In this document: one piece after another, positions 18,682-29,792 of the stretch
Layout: each line of letters begins with the position of its first letter
Numbering within the stretch: the stretch's first letter is position 1
The notes under the pieces: model-generated
Database searches by the model: none
Told to the model about the DNA's origin: nothing
The model's input: the letters and a program-made list of their open reading frames with translations, nothing else
Program-made: the position numbers and the translations under genes
From: Paulinella micropora
Taxonomy: Eukaryota > Cercozoa > Imbricatea > Euglyphida
NCBI GenBank assembly: GCA_009731375.1
Contig: BJOX01000132.1
Location: forward strand, 314,818 to 378,817
Direction: 5' to 3'
Length of the DNA: 64,000 bases

Positions 18682-21176
18682 ATGTTCGACGCTGACGACG
18701 ATGGGGGCGATGCTCTGCCTTTGTTACGTGATGTTGTCTCCAAAGTGAAATTTTTCGAAACAGGCGAAGACATAGCCCTGAATTTGCTCAAGTCACTAGA
18801 AAGGTTACACCTACTGTCGGCCAGCGAAAACTGCGGCGCTTTGGTTTCTCTTGCCAGCCTGGGCTGTACAGCAACAACAACCACTGACGAATGCCAATGT
18901 TGGTCCTGCCGCTTGTTAGCCAAGTACCCTTGCAGGCTTGCAGAGCCATGCGATTGCGCAGTATGCACACGAGCCTTGCAGTTAGGGATAGTAATGGAGA
19001 AGCCCAGGCGAAAGGATTGTTGGTCTGGGCTGCCATCCTGTGGCTGCTATCGCTGCCTGACCTCCAAAATATGGGGAGACCCGGGCTGTGCGGCGCTGAA
19101 CTCCTTTTCGGCGCGTGGCAATCATACTGTTGCGATTTCTCGAAGAAGGCTGCACCTCTACGTAGTGCCAGCCGCAGACGTCTCGGCAGAAGAGAATATG
19201 GCTAGGGTCTCCTTTGGTACATGCCCACGCCCCTCCCATGCTTCCCTGAGACCCCACCTGGGCCTTTGGCAGCCCCCCGGCCAGTGGAGAGAAGAGGGGT
19301 GGGACTACGCTGCCATTGGTCTGGATTTGGGCTCTTGGAACGTTGCCAGTTTATGGCGCCGGGCCGGGTGGGGAAGGCTGTGTGCTACGGATCCCGCCTC
19401 ACGCAATCGATTGCTTCCCTTGTTGCGCGGGCTTGGGTGCGAGGACTTTTGGGAATGGGCGGCCGGTGAGTTGCAGGGTCCGCCCGCTGATCGTCGGGTT
19501 CGCATAAAGGCCCTCCTATCGTGTCCAATAGCCACGGACTGCAACTGCACATTGTGCTTGCGGTATTGGTACAAAGGTGCCGTGATTATGTCCGTGGGAG
19601 ACGATGGACAAGTCGGAGGGTGGAAGTTCGAGGAATTCCGCGCAGTGGTTGTGGCAAATCAGAGCAGGCTATTGCGCAAACATTTCTGCCGCAGCGCTTG
19701 GTCTTTGCCAGTACGAGACAAAAATAATCTGATTCTTGCGGAGCTTCGCCCGGTGGAACATTGGCGTTATTTGGGCTACTATGAAACGAAAAGGCGCCTC
19801 GAGCAGCTACGGGAGCTAGCTAAACAGACCCCCGAGGAAATCGATATTGCAACTATTTCCGAAAGTCTAGGCGGGGCTCCCTTGCTGGGCTTTAAATTTG
19901 CGCAAACGAATACGAGAGGCTCTCGGGAGCTCATCCAGCTGTACCGCCTCGTGTGGTGTGGCTTGCACAGGGATCTACTACACGGGGCTATACGTTCGGA
20001 CGGGCGTCTAGCCTACCCGGCGCCGGAGGCCATTCAGGTGGAGTATTTGGACGCGCACGCTCTCTGGGAGTCACGGTTGCAGAGCGCTAGGTTTACGTCA
20101 GATATAGTACGGCAGATGATAACACACGCTTACAGAACATGTACACCCAATAACACACTAGAGACAAAGGCTGCCGTTGCGACACTGGGAGGAAAAGAGA
20201 GGTTTTATACCGGGTACTTGTTTGCATTGATCCTGTACCAAATCAATCCGATTGGAACTATGCTGAGAGGAGGAAAAGCTTCTTCCTCTTCTTCCTCTTC
20301 TTCCTCTTCTTCTGCTTCCTCTTCCTCTTCCTCTTCTTCCTCTTCCTCTTCCTCTTCTTCTTCTTCTTCTTTTTCTTCTTTTGCATTGCTGCAAAGGCTC
20401 GCTGCCCAAAGTTACAAGATTCCTACGACAAGCTCTGTCTTGGAGAATATGCGTGCCCAGCCAGAGGAATTTGCCAACGCTGACACGTTCACCTTCCTGC
20501 TTAGAATGATTGCAGCAATCGTCCCTGGAAAAAAAGCTAAGGCCATTGATTGTCTGGCCATGCAAGCCCTTTGCCACGAAGAAGCAGTGGGCGGATGGAG
20601 AAGCCAAGCTACACTACAAATCCAAAAGGAAATTCCAGCACATCAGAATTCGGGGATTTTTTGTCTGGAATCAGCAATGGGTTTGGGGGGGGCATTTTGG
20701 AGCGTACCGGAAGAGAAATGGATACTGGAACACATTGGGGCACCATGATCTTGGCGGTTGGACAGAAGAAAGCCACTATGTTAGTTATAAACACTCTGCG
20801 GGAATCTTCCGGGATCAGTCAAACATTGGTAGACGCTGCCAACCGTGCAAGAAACAGTCTGCAGGAGGTACTGACGCTGGGCCAGGGCGGAGGAGTTGAA
20901 ATCCAGCTGAGGTTTATCCATTGCTGTGAACAGCGCCAAGGTTGGGAATGCGCCTACCAGTCCTCTGCTATCGCTGCATATCTCCTGCTAGAACCTCAGC
21001 GAGTACATTTCAACTTGGCTCTCGATCTGCAGGCAAAGCTGGATACGATCGCAGCACGGTTAACAAAACAAATTGGCAACGCAAACATTGGGCCCGATTT
21101 CCGTGCCTACATACTTGCGTCCCTGCTGAAACAGGGACAGGAGAAGCGAAGAAGTGCAGACCCAATAACACGCTAG
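18682..21176 (+). CDS. Large cysteine-motif protein (four CxCxxC motifs), probable frameshift at a G-run
   Basis: The ATG at 18682 follows a TATTTAA box at 18658-18665. Four CxCxxC motifs lie at residues 71-76, 90-95, 120-125 and 287-292, likely metal sites. A helical region follows, then a run of about 30 Ser (near 20280-20375) encoded by TCT/TCC repeats that looks like a linker. The first frame stops at 20748, but a second frame starting within the G8 run at 20685-20692 continues with good coding character to 21176 (for example VDAANRARNSLQEVL), so one base is probably missing or extra there. The corrected product would be about 830 residues. No family is recognised. Zinc binding and a nucleic-acid role are inferences. 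Confidence 0.55.
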
Positions 21177-21279
21177 GAACGGAAAGATGGGGGGGGGGGG
21201 GGGGGGGAGAAGGAAAGGTACAAAAAGGAACAAGAGGGCAAGGAAGAAAGCAAGGAAGAAGGGGAGGAAGAAGGAGGAG

Positions 21280-21330
21280 AGGTAGTGAGCTATAAACGTC
21301 AAAGTTGCCTTAATAAAAACTAACAAGCCA
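21280..21330 (+). promoter_or_regulatory. Shared promoter-like block, copy A
   Basis: GCTATAAACGTCAAAG followed by CTTAATAAAAAC resembles the block at 23715-23750 (AATATAGACGTCAAAG ... CTTAATAAAAA). Both lie upstream of paralogous secreted-protein genes. A TATA box plus a conserved ACGTCAAAG motif is likely to be their core promoter. Confidence 0.5.
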
Positions 21331-21407
21331 GAAAAGACGAACCAAACTAAAGAAGAAGCAGCACGCAAAAAAGAAAAACGGGGTACAAAGTAGGGGGCGT
21401 GGATTTA

Positions 21408-23614
21408 ATGCAGTGGTGCTGAACCCTGCTCGCTATTGTCGCAGGCCTGGCAGATCAGCTCGGGGGGCGCCGCGGGCTGCTGTCCACGCCCAAGCTTCTG
21501 CCACGGTCGGGGCCAGCTGTGCGAGCGCGGGCGCTGGCCGACCGCGCTCGCGGACGGCGCCGCACAGAGCTGGCTGGCGGAGCGGCCGTACGCCGTGTGC
21601 CTGTGCGACGAGGGTTTTATGGGCGAGCGCTGCGAGGAGCCAGTGCCGTCCGACGCCAGCTGCCACTTGTCGGCCCGCACGCGCGCGCTCAGCGCCAACG
21701 CGCCCTGGAGCGTACCGTCCCGCAGCCCCAGCCGCACACCCTCGCGTTCACTCTCACGTTCAATTACTTCCAGCCGCTCGCCCACCATCTCGATCTCGCC
21801 GACGACCTCTCCCTCTTTGTCGATCTCTCCTTCCTTGTCGGCCTCTCCCCTCTTCGTCGGCCTCTCCCCCCAATTCCCTCCGGCTCTTCCGAGACCAAAG
21901 TTCTGGGCTGTGTCTGTGCACGCAGACGAACACCTGGCAGTTGTGTCCTACCAACCAAACAGGATTCCTCCGCTGCGCGGCGGGGTGGAGCGGCGGCCGT
22001 CTCTTGCGTTACGCGGACCCTGCTAATCCCCTAACCTACCTACGCGAGAACGCACAAACCGACGGAACTACCCGGTTTATGGCGGGGGTGGGTCTTGTGC
22101 GACTCTGTTCATCGGAGTCTGGCAGCGTAAACACTGCATTACTGTGGCGTTCTTCGCTTGATAATAATTTATGGGAGTTTGACGGATCTTTTCTAAGCCA
22201 GAAGTATACCTGCGCCTACAAACCTTCAACTGTATGGTTCGTCTATACAGATCTTCGAGTTTGGTGCATTAAGCGTCCCTCGCTCTTAGGCGATGTTGTC
22301 TTATCGGGGTGGAAGACTCAGTCGCCCGGTTACGTCAACCTCCAGTTGCTACAGAATAGCGAGCTCGACAGAATCAGTGCCTCGAACAGCGCCTCGCGCA
22401 CACCCTTGCCTTTGACCTCGCCCACGCCGCTGGCCTACGAGACGCGCTACGGGCCCGTCTACCTGGTGGTTTCGGTTTTTGTGACCAGCTTGCAACAGGA
22501 CCAAGAAGAACTGTGGTGGCTCAGGGCGCAGGGGCGGGACTACTACGCTCACGGTAGTTCAGAGTACCGCCGGCCTGGACCCACGTGCCACCGCCGCCGG
22601 CCTGGCGGACGTGGCCATGCTGGCTACCCTGGAGCCGCACGCAGATCGCGTCCGCTACTCGGTTACGTTCTACAACGAAACTACGCCCTACCAATAGCAA
22701 AACGTGCCCGTGGCGGGCGGCGGCTGGCAGTTCGAATCCTACCGGCTCGGACTGGAGCCCCCCTGGTTTCGTCAAGTGGTTCACGTTGCGTCGGGTGTCA
22801 TTCCCGCAGCCGCGCTGGGTGCAGCCCGGCTATGTTGGGCCCCTGTACAATCTAGTGGCGCCGGACAATTTGCTGTGCATAGCAGCCAGCAGCGCCGCCA
22901 CCATTCTGAGCTTGCAGAGCTGCGGCAACGACGGGACGGAACTGTACGTGCTGACGCGGTACGCCAGCGCCACCCCGACTCGGACGCCCAGCCCAAGCCA
23001 GACACCCCACGCGCAGCGCCACGCGTACGTCGTCTCGGGCGCCCAGCCAAACCCCCACGCGCACTCAGACTCTGTCACTTAGCCCGACGCCGACACGCAG
23101 TCCTGGCTGCAAAAAGTATGAGCTGGTAATAGGCCCGTGCTACGGCAGCTGTAGCTACAATCCCAGAGTCTACACCACGCTAAATTCATTAACTTGGTGC
23201 CCTCCCGTCGTCGACGCCAGCAACATACCGCCTGTCGGCGCTGCTACGTATGGCAACACCTTTGACATAACTCTTGCCATGCCTTACAAAGTGCTTATCA
23301 AGCGAACGGACAACCCGGGCGCCAGCTGGGGTATGGATTTGAGGTTTAATTGCGAGGGGCCCTGTAACATGTGCAATGCACTTGTTCAGGCAGGCTCGTG
23401 CTCGACCAGCTGTAATGCCAAGATAATCACGATGCCTAAAGAAATATACTGGTGCCCTAAAAAAGTCGACAAAAACAATTGGGTGACGACTGACACCTCG
23501 GACAGCGTATTTGAGGTCTGGTATTCGAGTACAAGAGTTTACGTTAGGCGCATAGACAACTTTGGCGCTACCTGGGGCATGAATCTGCAGTTCTACTGCT
23601 ACTGGCCTTGCTAA
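21408..23614 (+). pseudogene. Degraded secreted mosaic protein, copy A
   Basis: The first codons (MQWC, then TGA at 21420-21422) match the signal peptide of copy B at 23782, where the same position is TGG. After the signal peptide, copy A lacks the region that copy B has up to the cysteine-rich domain. It then carries an EGF-like cysteine cluster (CLCDEGFMGERCEE), a Ser/Pro linker and two beta-type domains. Frame changes occur near 21880, 22535 and 23000, and an in-frame TAG lies at 22695-22697 where copy B has TGG. The 3' end differs from copy B: it encodes two tandem 60-residue units, each ending in a W-G-M-[DN]-L-[RQ]-F-x-C pattern (about 23180-23355 and 23430-23605). Secretion is inferred from the relic signal peptide. 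The gene is probably not functional as read. Confidence 0.65.
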
Positions 23615-23714
23615 AACCATTCCCCCCCCCCAATCCAACAAGAAAGAACACACTAGAGACAAAAGGAGAGGGGGAAGAACAGGAGAGCGAGAATGCGGGG
23701 GAGGTAGTTATATA

Positions 23715-23760
23715 GTGTAATATAGACGTCAAAGCTGGTCTTAATAAAAAAAAACGAACA
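23715..23760 (+). promoter_or_regulatory. Shared promoter-like block, copy B
   Basis: AATATAGACGTCAAAG and CTTAATAAAAA precede copy B by about 40-60 nt and match the block at 21280-21330. The conservation extends for roughly 50 bp, while flanking spacer sequence differs. Confidence 0.5.
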
Positions 23761-23781
23761 GGCCAAAAAAGGCAGGATTTG

Positions 23782-26700
23782 ATGCAGTGGTGCTGGGCCC
23801 TGTGCGCAATTGTCGTAAGCCTGGCGGATCAGCTCGGGGGGCTCACGAGCAAGGTCTCCTGGCGCGTGAATCTCGACTTGACGACGGGCTACAGCGGGTG
23901 GTCGCGGGAATTTGCCACGGTCCCGTTGGGCAGCAACAATTACTGCCGCGAATGGCTGCCCAACGCAGAGCCCCTAGATAACCTGCTGCGGGTTAGGCAG
24001 CTGGTGTGGTGTAGCTCCAACCCGCAGGTGCTGTACGGCGACGCGTGCCCCGTGCCCAGGTCCGACGTGGAGGCGTATTCCCTGCTCTGTTCGCCGCTGG
24101 ACCTGCAACAGCTGCAGGCCGATCGACCGAACCCACTGGGCTGGAGGCTGGGGTCGGGGGGCCGAATCCGCCGGGACTCGGCCTGGGGCTGGCTCGCCAG
24201 CGACGTGGAGCTAGTCGCCAGGCGCTGGCTGACGCCCAACCTGACCCGCCTCGAAGAACTGTTCACAGCCCGCCTCGAAGAACTGTTCACAGCCCGCCCG
24301 GGCCAGGCGCTGGCGTTAGCTTCTTGGGGGATGGGTGCAGTGCTAGCCCAAAGCGGCAAGCAGAACTGGTTCGCGGTCGTGTGCGGCCTGGAGCCGTCGC
24401 CCCCCTCGTCGGCCGCGGGTTTGCCCGCATGGCGCTACTGCTGTCACAATTACAGCAACGTCAACGTGTCCACGCTCGCGGCGACCCACACTGTTGAGTG
24501 CCTGGACGTACCGCCCAGGCTGCTCCTGAGTGGCAGCAGCGTCGAGTCCTCGGCCATCGTGCTGTGCAGCAACGCGCACGCACCGCAGCCCTGGCGCGTG
24601 AACTCCGTGCCCGACGCCTCGGCCGCCGGCAGGCTCTGCAGCGTGTACTGCCGCTGGCCGTGCCGCGGAGAGCTGCCGAACTACGCGGGCTGCGCCGGCG
24701 CGGGCGAGGGGGCGTGAACGGAGCCACGCACTGTGTGCCCGGACAGCGGCATGCTGCGGCTGCGCTCCTGCGACCGGAGCCTGCACGACACGCGCTATTC
24801 CCCTTGCAGACCCTACGAGCTAGCGCTGGCGACGAGGCCCGCGGGCTCGTGCGCGCCCTGCGCCGGAGCAGAGTTCTGTGCGGCCGGACAACTGGGCTGC
24901 CAGTTCGACCGCTGCCGCTGCTGGCTGAACGAGGGGGGTGCCGCGGGCTGCTGCCCGCGCCACAGCTTTTGCCACGGCCGGGGCCAGCTGTGCGAGCGCG
25001 GGCGCTGGCCGACCGCGCTCGCGGGCGGCGCCGAACAGAGTTGGCTGGCGGAGCGGCCGTATGCTGTGTGCCTGTGCGACGAGGGCTTCATGGGCGAACG
25101 CTGCGAGGAGCCAGTGCCGTCCGACACCAGCTGCCACTTGTCGGCCCGCACGCGCGCGCTCAGCGCCAACGAGCCTTGGAGCCTGCCGTCCCGCAGCCCC
25201 AGCCGCACGCCCTCGCGTTCACTCTCACGCTCAATTACCCCCAGCCGCTCGCCAACCATCTCGATCTCGCCGACGCGATCGCCTAGGCAAACGCCGTCCA
25301 CTTCCCCCCTTGGCCCCCTCCGGCTCTTTCGGGACATGAACTCTGGACTGTGTCTGTGCACGCAGACTAGCACCTGGGAGTTGTGCCCTACAAACCAAAC
25401 TGGTTTTTGGCGCTGCGCGGCTGGGTGGAGCGGCGGCATTCTCTCGCGTTACGCGGACCCTACTAGTTCCTCCACATATCTAAGGTACAGCGCACAAACC
25501 TACGCGGCTAATCGGTCGGTATCAGGGAGAGTGCAGCGACTCTGCCCATCGGAGTCCGGCAGCGTAAACACTCCGTTAATGTGGGGCTCCTTTCGTAGTG
25601 ACTTATGGGAACTTAGTGGATCTATTTTAATCCAAAAATATACTTGCACTTCCAAATTTGTATTATCATGGTTGGTCTCCACGAAGCTTTACGTTTGGTG
25701 TATTAAAGGCCCCTGGTTTGCAGGCGAGGCCGTTATGTCGGGGTGGCAGGATCAGACACCAATTTGCGCTAATTTCAACTTGCTACAGGAAAGCTAGCTC
25801 GGCAGTCCCAGTGGCTCGAGCAGCGCATCGCGCTCACCCTTGCCTCTGTCTTCGCCCACGCCGCTGGCCTACGAGGCGCGCTACGGGCCCGTCTACCTGG
25901 TGGTCTCGGTTTTTGTGACCAACTTGCAACAGGACCAAGAAGAGTTGTGGTGGTTCCGGGCGCAGGGGCGGGGGACGACTACGCTCACGGTAGTTCAGAG
26001 TACCGCGGGCCTGGACCCCCGCGCCACCGTCGCTGGCCTGACTGACCTGTCCATGCTGGCTACCCTGGCGCCGCACGCAGATCGCGTCCGCTACTCCATC
26101 ACATTCTACAACGAGACCACGCCCTACCAGTGGCAGAGCGTGCCCGTAGTGGTGGACGGCAACCGCAGCGGCTGGCGCTTCGAATCCCACCCGCTCGGCC
26201 TGGAGCCCCCCGGCTCCGTGAAGTGGTTTACCTTGCGCCGGGTGTCAGCCCCGAGGCCGCGCTGGGTGCAGCCCGGCTATGCGGGGCCCCTGTACAATCT
26301 GGTGGCGCCGGACGATTTGCTGTGCGTGGCAGCCAGCAGCGCCAGCTCTTACCTAAGCCTGCAGAGCTGCGGCAAAGACGGGACGGAGCTGTACGTGCTG
26401 ACGCGCTACGCCAGCGCCACCCCGACCCGGACCCCCACTTCGAGCCAGACGCCCACGCCCAGCGCCACGCGCACTATCACGCCTACTTGGTCACCCGACG
26501 TGGACGAGTGTGTGCGCCGCACGCATCTATGTAACGTAGCTGCCATCTGCACCAACACGTACGGCAGTTACACTTGCGCGTGCCAACCCGGCTACAGAGG
26601 AGACGGCCGCCGGTGCGAGAACATCAATGAGTGTATAGAAAAAGACATTTACGGGCATAGCGCTTGCTATGATCCGACACGCCGATTCGACCCAGCAAGA

Positions 26701-27233
26701 CTTGCAATGACCTTTTCGGCGGCTTTTATTGCTCGGAGTGGACCAGGATGCGGACAGAGCGAGGCCAAGACTGCGTTTTTACTTATGCCGACCGTCCCGC
26801 CTTCTACCATGCCAGCTCCAAGTGTGGCGCCTCTGATGGATGCGCCTATGCCTACAGGCAAGCCGCCGACGGCTCGTTTCTCCTCAAGGTTGGGGGTCTG
26901 TACTTGTACAGTAACTTCTACACTAATGGTAATGAGTGGGTGTTTGCCGCTACGGACACAAACACCTGGAAGGATGGAGCGGCGTTCGATGACAGGTTCA
27001 AATTTACGCTGGAATTATACGGTTCCTTGGCCTCTGGTGATTTCAACCAGAAATATCTCATAAGATTCAAGAACAAAAATCCTCAGGCTCCGGATCGCTG
27101 CCTGACATGGGTTAAATTTAGTCAAACTGACTGGGACTCGGGTCTGTTTGTTCGACCATGCAATGACTGTCCGTACCCCTACAAGGAAAGCACTGGCTGT
27201 CTCTTTTATTTTACCGAAAACATTTACCCGTAG
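23782..27233 (+). pseudogene. Secreted mosaic protein with EGF-like domains, copy B, interrupted
   Basis: The ATG at 23782 opens a typical signal peptide (hydrophobic core CWALCAIVVSLA). The frame runs through a cysteine-rich region, meets TGA at 24715-24717, continues in phase through an EGF-like cluster (CLCDEGFMGERCEE), a Ser/Pro linker and a beta domain, and meets TAG at 25795-25797 where copy A has GAG. It continues in phase through another beta domain and a Pro/Thr linker to a calcium-binding-type EGF module (DVDECVRRTHLC ... CACQPGYRGDG) and a second one (NINECIE). A frameshift lies near 26680-26745, after which CNDLFGGFYC completes the second EGF module and a C-terminal domain follows to 27233. 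Intact, it would be an extracellular adhesion-type protein of about 1,150 residues. Confidence 0.65.
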
Positions 27234-28939
27234 CAGGCCGCGCTTGCGACAGGCCGCTTGCGACAGGCCGCTTGCGCGGCCTGAGCGATAGAGGCCGCGC
27301 TAGCTAGAGGGGGGGCTGCGATCCAGGCATTTCTCAGGACGCCAGAGTCTCGGGCCGAAGCCTCGGAGGTTTTCAACGTGGAGTAGTGCAGCAGCACCAA
27401 CGTAATTAGTTCCATCGTCATTTCGCACAGAATGGAATGCAGTGTATCTGACTTAGCACCACGGAAAATGTGTTCTGTCAATTCCAGCAGATCCCAGTTA
27501 TTCTCTTCCAATGTCAGAAACCCTTGATCTGGGGGTCCGATTAGCAAACCCAGCTTCTGCAGCCGCGATCCTGGGAGTTGAATTCGTTCTGTAGCCTCGT
27601 AATCCTTCCAGTATTTTGGTACGAGTATGTTCTTGTCCCAACGTGTGCCACATCTGACAAGATAGCAATACCAGTAGTAAACGGGGCTATGTATCCTTTG
27701 TTGCATTAACACATCCGCGCACCAAATTGCTGCAACCCTGTGCACTATCTCAGATGTGTTTTCGAAACAATCTTTTATCACGCCTACTACGGTGTTGAAA
27801 GGCAACCACTCAAAGCCTAGGCTGTCTACGGAGCCTAACATTCCGCACCAACCGCAGTAGAAGGACATTGCATTCAGAAACGCTACTACTTGCTCCACCT
27901 TGGGCATACGCAGACCTGGGTTCGAACGCCGAAAACCATAGAAATTAAACATGAAAGTATTGTGATGGGCCGAGCGATGGTCTATTTTGGAGTCGGCCGG
28001 AGCTGGTTCAACAAACAGCATCCGCTTGTTGTCAAAGTCAATCGCACGCAGCGCTTGCTTGCTTGTTGAGTACAGGTAGTTCTGTGCAGCTGAATCTATC
28101 GCCACAAAGCGATTTGTCTTCAACACAGCTAGCTCAATCCCGGCGTCTCGGATAATGGCATCGCAAATGGACTGCTTTGTTGTTTCATTGGGGTTTTGTA
28201 GTTGTGTAGATCGCAAGGACACACCGGCCACGGGCATGCACATCCAATAGCTATATTGGCCACTTCGACTGCTCCACGTCCGAAACGCACGCAGAACCGT
28301 GGGTACAATACCCTTCGTCTCGTGATGCAGGTATAATTGCATGCTCACCTCAAGGAACACGTTGTTAGTCTCTGGTGCCGTCTGAATTTGCTTGTTAATA
28401 GCAGGCGTGATTTCAATAGCAGGCGTGATTTCCTTGAATACCAGAGACTTTTTCCAGATGAAGACAAGGCTACGCTCTTCTATAGCTATATCACTGCTAT
28501 TGATCAAGAACAAAGCTTGAAATCTGGCATTGGGACATTTCCCAATCACACAAGGTTTTTGGGCCCAGTCTTCTGCCACTGCTTGCAGCTCTACACAATC
28601 TTTATCGACTTCGCCTTCCCCGCGAGGCTCCATGTGTACTTGTTCAGTCAGCACCTTTGGAACATTGAACGTTTCATACGTTAACTCTTTTTCCAGAACC
28701 TCTAAACCCCCCCGGGCAGTGCTTGCACTCTGATTGTCTTCAAAACAATCGTCACGGACTAACGGCGGGTTTCGTCCAAACACTTCCAGCCCGATCTTCC
28801 ATAGCTCTGACGAGCGCCGCGAATAAAAAACCGGACGCGAATCATTAAGGGGCCCCTGCTGCTGCAAGGTTATATTCAGAGGGCAATGCTTCTTGTGAGC
28901 ACGCGGCATTTCCCGCGGGGCTCTCTTAGCACGCAGCAT
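27224..28939 (-). CDS. Divergent protein-kinase-like protein
   Basis: An intact 571-residue frame from the ATG at 28937-28939. The middle part follows a kinase plan: a helix with Glu (FLEVSMQLYLHHE, about residue 200), a hinge-like strand with a small-residue turn (YWMCMPVAGVSL, about 235), a catalytic-loop-like segment AIDSAAQNYLYS (about 280) with the Asp and Asn in correct spacing, and IDFD (about 300) in the place of DFG. The His/Arg before the catalytic Asp is replaced by Ile. The C-terminal 200 residues are helical with many Trp and Cys. It could be an active atypical kinase or a pseudokinase; such divergent kinases are common in large DNA viruses. Its stop region overlaps the end of copy B by 10 nt. 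Confidence 0.45.
   Translation of the reverse strand: MLRAKRAPREMPRAHKKHCPLNITLQQQGPLNDSRPVFYSRRSSELWKIGLEVFGRNPPLVRDDCFEDNQSASTARGGLEVLEKELTYETFNVPKVLTEQVHMEPRGEGEVDKDCVELQAVAEDWAQKPCVIGKCPNARFQALFLINSSDIAIEERSLVFIWKKSLVFKEITPAIEITPAINKQIQTAPETNNVFLEVSMQLYLHHETKGIVPTVLRAFRTWSSRSGQYSYWMCMPVAGVSLRSTQLQNPNETTKQSICDAIIRDAGIELAVLKTNRFVAIDSAAQNYLYSTSKQALRAIDFDNKRMLFVEPAPADSKIDHRSAHHNTFMFNFYGFRRSNPGLRMPKVEQVVAFLNAMSFYCGWCGMLGSVDSLGFEWLPFNTVVGVIKDCFENTSEIVHRVAAIWCADVLMQQRIHSPVYYWYCYLVRCGTRWDKNILVPKYWKDYEATERIQLPGSRLQKLGLLIGPPDQGFLTLEENNWDLLELTEHIFRGAKSDTLHSILCEMTMELITLVLLHYSTLKTSEASARDSGVLRNAWIAAPPLASAASIAQAAQAACRKRPVASAACYG
27264..27283. repeat. GGCC-rich palindrome, copy 1
   Basis: CAGGCCGCTTGCGCGGCCTG forms an 8-bp stem with a TTGC loop, between the convergent ends of two genes and next to partial copies (27235-27262). 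It may act as a terminator or processing signal. Confidence 0.7.
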
Positions 28940-28960
28940 TTCCTGCGGGGCTCTCTTTTA
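28898..28960. repeat. Direct repeat of about 31 bp at the start of the kinase-like gene
   Basis: GCACGCGGCATTTCCCGCGG and AGCACGCAGCATTTCCTGCGG, each followed by GGCTCTCTT, are adjacent copies. The second contributes the first codons of the kinase-like protein, so the N-terminus is duplicated (MLRAKRAPRE, then MPRAHKK). Confidence 0.6.
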
Positions 28961-28968
28961 TTAATCAT

Positions 28969-28988
28969 CAGGCCGCTTGCGCGGCCTG
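28969..28988. repeat. GGCC-rich palindrome, copy 2
   Basis: The same 20-bp palindrome as at 27264-27283, upstream of the reverse-strand kinase-like gene. Confidence 0.7.
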
Positions 28989-29148
28989 AACGGGAAAGTG
29001 AGGGGGCGCGGGGGCCTGCCGCCCCCCTTCCCCCGCCCATCTCTTCCTCCCGTTCTTGCAGCAGGTTCGCTTGCCGTCCCGCCCATTGGATCTAGTGACG
29101 TGCACGTCGTTGCTAAGACTGATTTTTACGTATCTTTTGGGCACGTCC

Positions 29149-29168
29149 CAGGCCGCTTGCGCGGCCTG
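29149..29168. repeat. GGCC-rich palindrome, copy 3
   Basis: A third exact copy of the palindrome, about 45 bp before the duplicated primase 5' fragment at 29218. Confidence 0.7.
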
Positions 29169-29217
29169 AGCCGCGCAAGCTGTTCAAAATCGTGAGCTTT
29201 AATTAAACAACCATGAA

Positions 29218-29406
29218 ATGACGAACAAGGGGAGAAAGTCGGCAGTGGTAAAAGTTCTGCTGCTTCAAGGCACTTTAAAAAAGAACGCTCCTTCAAACAA
29301 AAGCAGGCCCAAAACCCAAGGCTCCCCCGTGGCAGTGGGCATGGCAGCCGCCCCACCGTCCACTACCACTGGGGTGCCCGTTGTCCCCCCTCAGATCCAC
29401 ACGTAG
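29218..29406 (+). pseudogene. Duplicated 5' fragment of the primase gene
   Basis: A 62-codon frame whose middle (AAGAACGCT ... AGCAGGCCCAAAAC) and end (GCAGCCGCC ... GGGGTGCCCG) match 29725-29850, the sequence just before and inside the start of the primase. It may be a relic of a tandem duplication or a first exon. The intervening pyrimidine tract and TAATCGAG at about 29707 look like a 3' splice site, but a 77-N gap at 29540-29616 prevents a decision. Confidence 0.4.
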
Positions 29407-29792
29407 GAAAAAAGCAAGCCATGCAGTGGATATGGCCGAAATAGATGAGTCTGACCACTTGCCTCTGATACACAGACTATTGCATTTTTCGGCCCCTCTC
29501 TTCGGAAGCCACCCGCGGTAGCACGGGGGCCCCGCCCCTNNNNNNNNNNNNNNNNNNNNNNNNNNNNNNNNNNNNNNNNNNNNNNNNNNNNNNNNNNNNN
29601 NNNNNNNNNNNNNNNNTTTCCCTCTCCTACCTTCCCTTCCTCCCTCCCCTCTCCCTCTCCCCTCTCCCCTTCCTCTTTTGTCCCCTCTCTCTCTCCTCTC
29701 TTAATCGAGGGGACCAAAAAGAAAAGAACGCTAGCGCTCCTTCCAAAAAAAAGCAGGCCCAAAACTCAAGGACCACCCCCCAGGCAGTGACC

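Noticed and set aside
17518-25797. Reassignment of TAG or TGA to an amino acid
   Set aside because: TAG ends family members 2, 3 and 4 and the mucin-like gene, and TGA ends the genes at 7676 and 48477, so both still act as stops.
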